From F23-B02 sp045599385 (GTDB lineage: Bacteria; Bacillota; Clostridia; Oscillospirales; Oscillospiraceae), in the NCBI GenBank assembly GCA_045599385.1, contig JAZRVW010000011.1, positions 1 to 10,000 of the forward strand: a stretch of DNA of 10,000 nt, in the 5' to 3' direction. Of the stretch, positions 6,185-10,000 are shown piece by piece; the first letter of the stretch is position 1; each line of letters opens with the position of its first letter. Both the position numbers and the translations under genes were made by a program. The notes beneath the pieces were generated by a model. The model was not told the DNA's origin, made no database searches, and saw only the letters and a list, made by a program, of their open reading frames with translations.

Positions 6185-6808
6185 ATGATTGCTATTATTG
6201 ATTACGGAGTTGGAAATCTTTTTTCCCTGAAAAGCTCTCTTGCCGCAATTGGTGCAGAGGCTGTTGTAACGAAAAACGAAACGGAAATACGCAGTGCGGA
6301 TAAGATAATTCTCCCCGGTGTGGGTGCCTTTGAGGACGCAATGCGAAAGCTCCGCGGTTCAGGTCTTGCGGAGGTCGTCAAGGACGAGGTAGCAAAGGGC
6401 AAGCAGCTCATGGGAATATGTCTGGGTATGCAGATGCTCTTTGAAAAAAGCATGGAGTACGGCGAGCATGAAGGCTTAGGTCTTGTGCCCGGCACCGTTA
6501 TTCCCATCGGCGACGTAATTCCCGCCGACCTGAAAATTCCACACATCGGCTGGAACGCGCTGCATTTTAAGGGCGAGAAATGTCCGATTTTCAAATACAT
6601 AAATGACGGCGACTGCGTTTACTTTGTCCACTCCTACTACGCCACGGGCTGTGAAGACTATACCGTTGCCACCGCGGAATACGGTGCCGAGCTTACTGCG
6701 GCGGTGCAGAACGGAAACGTTTTCGGCTGTCAGTTCCACCCCGAAAAGAGCGGCAAGGTCGGACTTAACATTCTCCGCGCTTTCTGTGAAAGTCAGGTGG
6801 GCGAATGA
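6185..6808 (+). CDS. hisH: Imidazole glycerol phosphate synthase, glutaminase subunit
   Basis: This 207-residue class I glutamine amidotransferase releases ammonia from glutamine and passes it through the HisF barrel. It starts with the family motif IDYGVGNL (residues 5-12), followed by the oxyanion-region motif LPGVGAF (43-49). The nucleophile elbow GICLGMQ has catalytic C79, and QFHPEKSG supplies H185 and E187 to complete the triad. IGWNAL near residue 121 and YFVHSYY near 146 are HisH hallmarks at the HisF interface. Length is normal. It begins three bases after the hisB stop, one of only three gene junctions in the operon without overlap. The Shine-Dalgarno is a weaker, more distant AAGGGGG (6167-6173). 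Its stop overlaps hisA by 4 bases. Confidence 0.97.
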   Translation: MIAIIDYGVGNLFSLKSSLAAIGAEAVVTKNETEIRSADKIILPGVGAFEDAMRKLRGSGLAEVVKDEVAKGKQLMGICLGMQMLFEKSMEYGEHEGLGLVPGTVIPIGDVIPADLKIPHIGWNALHFKGEKCPIFKYINDGDCVYFVHSYYATGCEDYTVATAEYGAELTAAVQNGNVFGCQFHPEKSGKVGLNILRAFCESQVGE

Positions 6809-7518
6809 TTATTTATCCCGCAATCGATCTGTACGGCGGAAAAGCCGTGCGTCTGTACAAGGGTGATTACGCACAGATGACCGTTTACAGCGACAACCCC
6901 GTTGAGATAGCCCAAGACTTCAAGGTGCAGGGCGCACAGAGAATCCACATTGTCGATCTTGAGGGTGCCAAATCAGGCAGCACGCCCAATCTGGAAACCG
7001 TTCTACGCATCAAAAACGCCACGGGTCTGTTCTGCGAGGTCGGCGGCGGCATAAGGACTATGGACGTGGTTTCGCGCTATCTTGACGCAGGCGTTGACCG
7101 TGTGATTTTAGGCACGGCGGCAGTAACCGAGCCCGGATTTGTCGAGGCGGCCGCTGCAAAGTACGGTGAAAGGATCGCGGTGGGTGTTGACATTCGCGAC
7201 GGCTGTGTGGCGGTTAAGGGCTGGACGGAGAAAACGGAGCTTGATGCCTTTGATTTTTGTGAAAAAATGCAGGGTCTTGGCATTAAGACCGTAATATGCA
7301 CAGACATATCCCGCGACGGAGCCATGAAAGGCACAAACCGTGAGCTTTACAAGGCTCTTTCCCAGGAGCTGAGCATGGACATCATCGCCTCAGGCGGTGT
7401 TTCCGACCTTGATGATGTTAAAGCACTTCGTGCAATGGATATCCACGGCGCGATCATCGGCAAGGCGTACTACACAAAGGCAATAAATCTTAAAGATGCA
7501 ATAGAGGCTGCACTATGA
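6805..7518 (+). CDS. hisA: ProFAR isomerase (phosphoribosylformimino-AICAR-phosphate isomerase)
   Basis: This 237-residue (beta-alpha)8 barrel performs the Amadori rearrangement of ProFAR to PRFAR. The general base is D8 in PAIDLYGGKAVRL, and the general acid region is CTDISRDGAMKGTN with D167. The barrel also has VDLEGAKSG (50-58) and the phosphate-binding loops EVGGGIR (78-84) and IASGGV near residue 195. The RDGAMKGTN segment separates HisA from the closely related HisF, and the single domain shows no trp-isomerase (PriA-specific) feature I can recognise. Start ATG 6805 overlaps the hisH stop (ATGA) behind AGGTGG at 6795-6800. The hisA-hisF pair, derived from a common half-barrel ancestor, is adjacent here as usual. 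Confidence 0.97.
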   Translation: MIIYPAIDLYGGKAVRLYKGDYAQMTVYSDNPVEIAQDFKVQGAQRIHIVDLEGAKSGSTPNLETVLRIKNATGLFCEVGGGIRTMDVVSRYLDAGVDRVILGTAAVTEPGFVEAAAAKYGERIAVGVDIRDGCVAVKGWTEKTELDAFDFCEKMQGLGIKTVICTDISRDGAMKGTNRELYKALSQELSMDIIASGGVSDLDDVKALRAMDIHGAIIGKAYYTKAINLKDAIEAAL

Positions 7519-8273
7519 TAACAAAAAGAATTATCCCCTGCCTTGATGTGAGAAACGGCAGGGTTGTAAAGGGCGTAAACTTTGAGGGGCTCAGCGATGT
7601 TTCCTCCCCCGTGGAGCTGGCAAAATACTACAGCGAAAACGGTGCTGACGAGCTTGTTTTCTACGATATTACCGCATCTGCCGAAGGCAGAAGTCTGTTC
7701 ACCGACATTCTCTGTGAAACAGCCAAAACCGTCTTCATTCCTCTGACGGTTGGCGGCGGCATCAATTCCGTTGCGGATTTTGACCGCGTTCTGAAATGCG
7801 GCGCGGACAAGGTCAGCGTAAATTCAGGCGCAATAAAAAATCCCGGTCTTGTTTACGAGGCCGCAAAGCTTTACGGCAACCAGTGTGTTGTGCTTTCGGC
7901 AGACGTAAAGCGCGTTGACGGTATTTTCCGCGTTTTCGCCAAGGGTGGAAGAGAGAACACCGGCATGGAGGCTGTAGAATGGATAAAGCGCTGTGTGGAT
8001 AACGGTGCGGGCGAGGTTGTGGTAAACTCCATCGACACCGACGGTGTCAAGGGCGGCTTTGACCTTGAAATGCTTGACGCGGTATGCAATGCCGTATCAG
8101 TTCCCGTAATTGCTTCGGGCGGTGCGGGAAAGGCCGATGACTTCGTAAGCCTTTTCAAAACCATTCCCAAGGTTGACGCAGGCCTTGCGGCAAGCGTTTT
8201 CCACTTCGGCGAAGTGAAAATAGACGAGCTTAAAAAGCTTCTTGATAACAACAATATTCCCGTGCGACTGTGA
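7515..8273 (+). CDS. hisF: Imidazole glycerol phosphate synthase, cyclase subunit
   Basis: This 252-residue (beta-alpha)8 barrel uses ammonia from HisH to convert PRFAR to imidazoleglycerol phosphate and AICAR; the AICAR returns to purine synthesis. Catalytic D11 is in IIPCLDVRNGRVVKG and D130 in VVLSADVKR. SIDTDGVKGGFD carries D176, a third conserved acid. GGGI near residue 80 and ASGGAGKADDF near 209 bind the phosphates. All positions agree closely with the numbering of the Thermotoga enzyme. ATG 7515 overlaps the hisA stop by 4 bases and follows AGAGG (7503-7507) by seven bases. The protein is full length and shows no anomalies. Confidence 0.98.
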   Translation: MITKRIIPCLDVRNGRVVKGVNFEGLSDVSSPVELAKYYSENGADELVFYDITASAEGRSLFTDILCETAKTVFIPLTVGGGINSVADFDRVLKCGADKVSVNSGAIKNPGLVYEAAKLYGNQCVVLSADVKRVDGIFRVFAKGGRENTGMEAVEWIKRCVDNGAGEVVVNSIDTDGVKGGFDLEMLDAVCNAVSVPVIASGGAGKADDFVSLFKTIPKVDAGLAASVFHFGEVKIDELKKLLDNNNIPVRL

Positions 8274-8281
8274 GGAAAAAC

Positions 8282-8929
8282 ATGATTAACATAGACGAAC
8301 TTAAATTTGACGAAAAGGGTCTTATCCCCGCAATAGTTGTTGACGCGGTCTCAAAGCGCGTTCTTACTCTGGCATACATGAACAGAGAAAGCCTTGAGAT
8401 ATCCATGGAAAAGGGTCTGACTTGCTTCTGGAGCCGTTCCCGTCAGGAGCTTTGGCTCAAGGGCGAAACCAGCGGAAACTATCAGCACATTGTTTCCATC
8501 ACCGCCGACTGTGACAAGGACGCGCTGGTGGTCACGGTGGAGCCCGACGGGCCTGCCTGCCATCTCGGCTCGTTCTCCTGCTTTGAAAATCCCCTGTGGG
8601 AAAGCGATGAACGCAGCGAATTCTCCCTTGAAATTCTCATGGATATGCTCCGTGACCGCAGGGAAAATCCCAAGGAGGGCTCCTACACCAACTATCTCTT
8701 CAACAAGGGCGTTGACAAGATACTCAAAAAGGTCGGCGAGGAATGCACCGAGGTCATTATCGCGGGTAAGGCCGACGATAAGCGAGAAACGGTTTATGAG
8801 ATTGCCGATCTCACCTATCACGTGATGGTGCTTATGCTTCAGATGGGCATTTCCCTTGAGGATATTCATAAGGAGCTTGCCTCACGCCACGTAATCGACC
8901 ACAAAGTTAAGCAGGAGAAGATGACCTGA
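8282..8929 (+). CDS. hisIE: Bifunctional phosphoribosyl-AMP cyclohydrolase / phosphoribosyl-ATP pyrophosphatase
   Basis: This 215-residue fusion does steps two and three. The HisI domain (about 1-110) opens the adenine ring of PR-AMP and the HisE domain (about 115-205) hydrolyses PR-ATP. HisI shows LAYMNRESL, FWSRSRQELWLKGETSGN (49-66), metal-site ADCDKDA (75-81, C77) and GPACHLGSFSCF (C93, C100), the zinc cysteines. HisE shows YLFNKGVDKILKKVGEECTEVIIAGK (138-163) with the acidic EECTE and later EIADLTYH, the MazG-like magnesium sites. The start is ATG 8282 with GAGG (8272-8275) six bases upstream; an in-frame GTG at 8270 lies in the hisF stop region and has no such support. The gap to hisF is 8 bases. 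The fusion is common in bacteria, in contrast to the HisZG fusion upstream. Confidence 0.97.
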   Translation: MINIDELKFDEKGLIPAIVVDAVSKRVLTLAYMNRESLEISMEKGLTCFWSRSRQELWLKGETSGNYQHIVSITADCDKDALVVTVEPDGPACHLGSFSCFENPLWESDERSEFSLEILMDMLRDRRENPKEGSYTNYLFNKGVDKILKKVGEECTEVIIAGKADDKRETVYEIADLTYHVMVLMLQMGISLEDIHKELASRHVIDHKVKQEKMT

Positions 8930-9681
8930 TGGTTTTACAGGATTTCCACGTGCACTCCACCTTCTGTGACGGAGAAAACAGTCCGGAGGAATTGGTGCTG
9001 TCAGCAATAGAAAAAGGGCTCAGGCGCATAGGAATATGCGTCCACTCCCCCGTTGCCTTTGACAGCGGCTATTTTCTCGCTGAAGACAGGTTTCCCGAGT
9101 TTCAGGCGGAGATAAACCGTCTCAAAGAAAAGTACAAAGACGAGATAGCTGTGCTTTGCGGCATAGAGCTCGATATATTTTCCGCAGTTGACACCTCGGG
9201 TTTTGACTATGTCATAGGCTCTGTTCACTATGTGGAGGCAGACGGAGAATTTTTCTCCGTTGACGATACATTTGAAAAGCTTGAAGAAGGCTGCCGCAGG
9301 CATTTCGGCGGCGACTATCTTGCCCTTGCGGAAAAATACTTTGAAACCGTGGCTGAGGTCGCTGAAAAAACCGCTTGTGACATCATCGGTCACTTTGACC
9401 TTGTTGAAAAGTTCAACGCGGGCAACAGGCTGTTTGATGAAAACGACCCGCAATATATTGCCGCGTGGAAAGCTGCCGCAGACAGACTTTTAAAATACGG
9501 GAAGCCTTTTGAAATCAACACCGGCGGAATATCAAGAGAATATCGCGCGGTGCCATATCCTGCGCCGCAGATTGTTGATTACATTGCAGACGGCGGCGGT
9601 CGTTTTATCCTTTCCAGCGATGCACATTCTGCCGATGCCATTGTCTTTGATTTTGAAAAATACGCACGGCTTTGTGATTAA
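8929..9681 (+). CDS. hisK: Histidinol-phosphate phosphatase, PHP family
   Basis: This 250-residue PHP-superfamily metal phosphatase dephosphorylates L-histidinol phosphate, the step supplied in E. coli by the N-domain of HisB. The metal-binding residues appear in order: FHVHSTFCDG (H7, H9), CVHSP (H39), CGIELD (E80), GSVHYVE (H100), IGHFDLV (H155) and SSDAHS (D231, H233). FEINTGG near residue 195 is also typical. The C-terminus ends 17 residues after the last metal histidine, somewhat short of the 265-270 residues of characterised homologues, but all catalytic positions are intact. The ATG at 8929 shares its first base with the hisIE stop (TGATG) and follows AGGAG (8913-8917) by 11 bases. It is the last gene of the operon. 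No clean plus-strand terminator immediately follows. Confidence 0.94.
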   Translation: MVLQDFHVHSTFCDGENSPEELVLSAIEKGLRRIGICVHSPVAFDSGYFLAEDRFPEFQAEINRLKEKYKDEIAVLCGIELDIFSAVDTSGFDYVIGSVHYVEADGEFFSVDDTFEKLEEGCRRHFGGDYLALAEKYFETVAEVAEKTACDIIGHFDLVEKFNAGNRLFDENDPQYIAAWKAAADRLLKYGKPFEINTGGISREYRAVPYPAPQIVDYIADGGGRFILSSDAHSADAIVFDFEKYARLCD

Positions 9682-9739
9682 AGAAGCCGAAAAGCAGTTA
9701 GCGTTCAAATTGCATAAAACCAAGCTTTTTGCAAAATAA

Positions 9740-9788
9740 AACCGCACCATAACATCAATACTCATCGTATCAATATTATAGTGCGGTT
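9740..9788 (-). terminator. Strong minus-strand intrinsic terminator, convergent to the his operon
   Basis: Arms 9740-9761 and 9767-9788 are inverted copies of 22 bases with a 5-base loop. As plus-strand RNA there are four A/C mismatches. As minus-strand RNA all four become G-U wobbles, so the stem pairs fully, and it is followed by TTTTATTTTG (read leftwards from about 9741), a proper U-tract. This asymmetry suggests selection for function on the minus strand, as the end of a convergent transcript coming from beyond the right edge. It could also weakly slow plus-strand transcription of the his operon. Confidence 0.65.
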
Positions 9789-9801
9789 ATGGCGGATAAT
9801 A

Positions 9802-9860
9802 GAGGTGTCGCTTTTCTGCGGAAAAGCTACGGCTCACCTCATTCTTTGCATGGGGTGAGC
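9802..9860. repeat. Pair of mutually exclusive stems
   Basis: GAGGTG (9802-9807) pairs with CACCTC (9835-9840), enclosing an inner 7-bp stem GCTTTTC/GAAAAGC (9810-9816 with 9821-9827) on a 4-base loop. The same CACC segment can instead pair in GCTCACC (9832-9838) with GGTGAGC (9854-9860). The two outer folds cannot coexist. Confidence 0.6.
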
Positions 9861-9888
9861 TTGAGAGGGGACGGTACTCCCCTCTCAA
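9861..9888. repeat. Perfect 11-bp inverted repeat
   Basis: TTGAGAGGGGA (9861-9871) and TCCCCTCTCAA (9878-9888) pair perfectly around a 6-base CGGTAC loop. It forms a very stable hairpin in either strand, but no adjacent U-tract marks it as a terminator. Confidence 0.8.
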
Positions 9889-9914
9889 TATAATTTGAGC
9901 GAAGCGGATAATTC

Positions 9915-9929
9915 CGTTGCGAAGCAACG
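9915..9929. repeat. Small hairpin with a 6-bp stem
   Basis: CGTTGC and GCAACG enclose a 3-base GAA loop. Its last three bases are shared with the optional lower stem of the next, larger hairpin. Confidence 0.65.
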
Positions 9930-9974
9930 CCAAAAAGAAAACCACACCTTCCGGTGTGCTTTTCTTTTTGGTGT
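9927..9974. terminator. Large bidirectional terminator-like hairpin
   Basis: CACACC (9943-9948) and GGTGTG (9953-9958) form a core stem with a TTCC loop. After one C/C mismatch, AAAAAGAAAA (9932-9941) pairs with TTTTCTTTTT (9960-9969), and CC/GG plus three more pairs (one G-T wobble) extend the base to 9927/9974. A GC-rich core flanked by an A-tract on one side and a U-tract on the other is the classic form of a bidirectional intrinsic terminator. It is the first good plus-strand terminator after hisK and may end the his transcript. Confidence 0.7.
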
Positions 9975-10000
9975 AGCATAGGGGGGCGAACCCCTGGCCT

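Larger units (their letters stand above)
9789..10000. other. Gene-free, highly structured intergenic stretch
   Basis: No credible coding frame is seen here; the short frames overlapping hisK's end stop by 9765. The stretch is packed with inverted repeats: 9802-9840, 9832-9860, 9861-9888, 9915-9929, 9927-9974 and 9980-9995, and the last may continue past the edge. The 9-base word GCGGATAAT occurs at 9792 and again at 9904. The composition (several perfect GC-rich stems with short loops) differs from an ordinary spacer and could be an interspersed repeat, a mobile-element end or a structured RNA. I recognise no Rfam-type family. Confidence 0.6.

Noticed and set aside
9600..9739. Possible frameshift at the end of hisK, since another frame stays open to 9739
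   Set aside because: All metal-binding residues lie before 9681 and the alternative tail (rich in Lys) does not resemble a HisK C-terminus. A slightly short end is acceptable for the family.
9781..9800. GTGCG at 9781 as a group II intron 5' end
   Set aside because: These bases belong to the second arm of the inverted repeat at 9740-9788. No domain V or reverse transcriptase is visible in the window.

Overview
The window looks like chromosomal DNA from a Gram-positive Clostridia-type bacterium, most likely an Oscillospiraceae/Ruminococcaceae relative. This is inferred from the short-form HisG plus HisZ, a YerC-type TrpR-like regulator, a PHP-class histidinol phosphatase, strong AGGAGG-type ribosome binding sites, roughly balanced GC content judged by eye, and a sigma factor/membrane protein pair typical of that group. 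No species can be named from the sequence alone.

Left part (1-1124, minus strand): a sigma-70 family (ECF-like) sigma factor gene overlaps by 4 bases a second gene that runs off the left edge. The second gene encodes a single-pass membrane protein with a Pro/Thr/Gln-rich linker and a striking Asp-Ala tract. It is probably the partner or anti-sigma component of the sigma factor. Between this pair and the next operon (1125-1432) lie a candidate sigma-factor promoter, a stable hairpin at 1319-1349, and the histidine operon promoter with a clear palindromic operator.

Centre (1433-9681, plus strand): a complete, tightly packed histidine biosynthesis operon: yerC, hisZ-hisG (fused in one frame), hisD, hisC, hisB, hisH, hisA, hisF, hisIE, hisK. 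Together they cover every step from PRPP and ATP to L-histidine. HisZG makes PR-ATP. HisIE hydrolyses it and opens the ring. HisA isomerises the product. HisH/HisF form the imidazole ring and release AICAR. HisB dehydrates, HisC transaminates, HisK dephosphorylates and HisD oxidises twice to histidine. Most genes overlap by 1-8 bases, which suggests translational coupling. The first gene encodes a TrpR-superfamily DNA-binding protein, and a perfect 8+8 inverted repeat covers the -10 region and predicted transcription start. The simplest reading is that YerC acts as an autoregulated his repressor.

Right part (9682-10000): no gene, but very dense secondary structure. First comes a 22-bp hairpin that is perfectly paired only as minus-strand RNA and ends in a U-tract, so it is probably the terminator of a convergent unit beyond the right edge. 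It is followed by several strong hairpins, two of them mutually exclusive, and a large bidirectional terminator-like hairpin at 9927-9974. This stretch may be an intergenic repeat element or a structured RNA that continues past the window.
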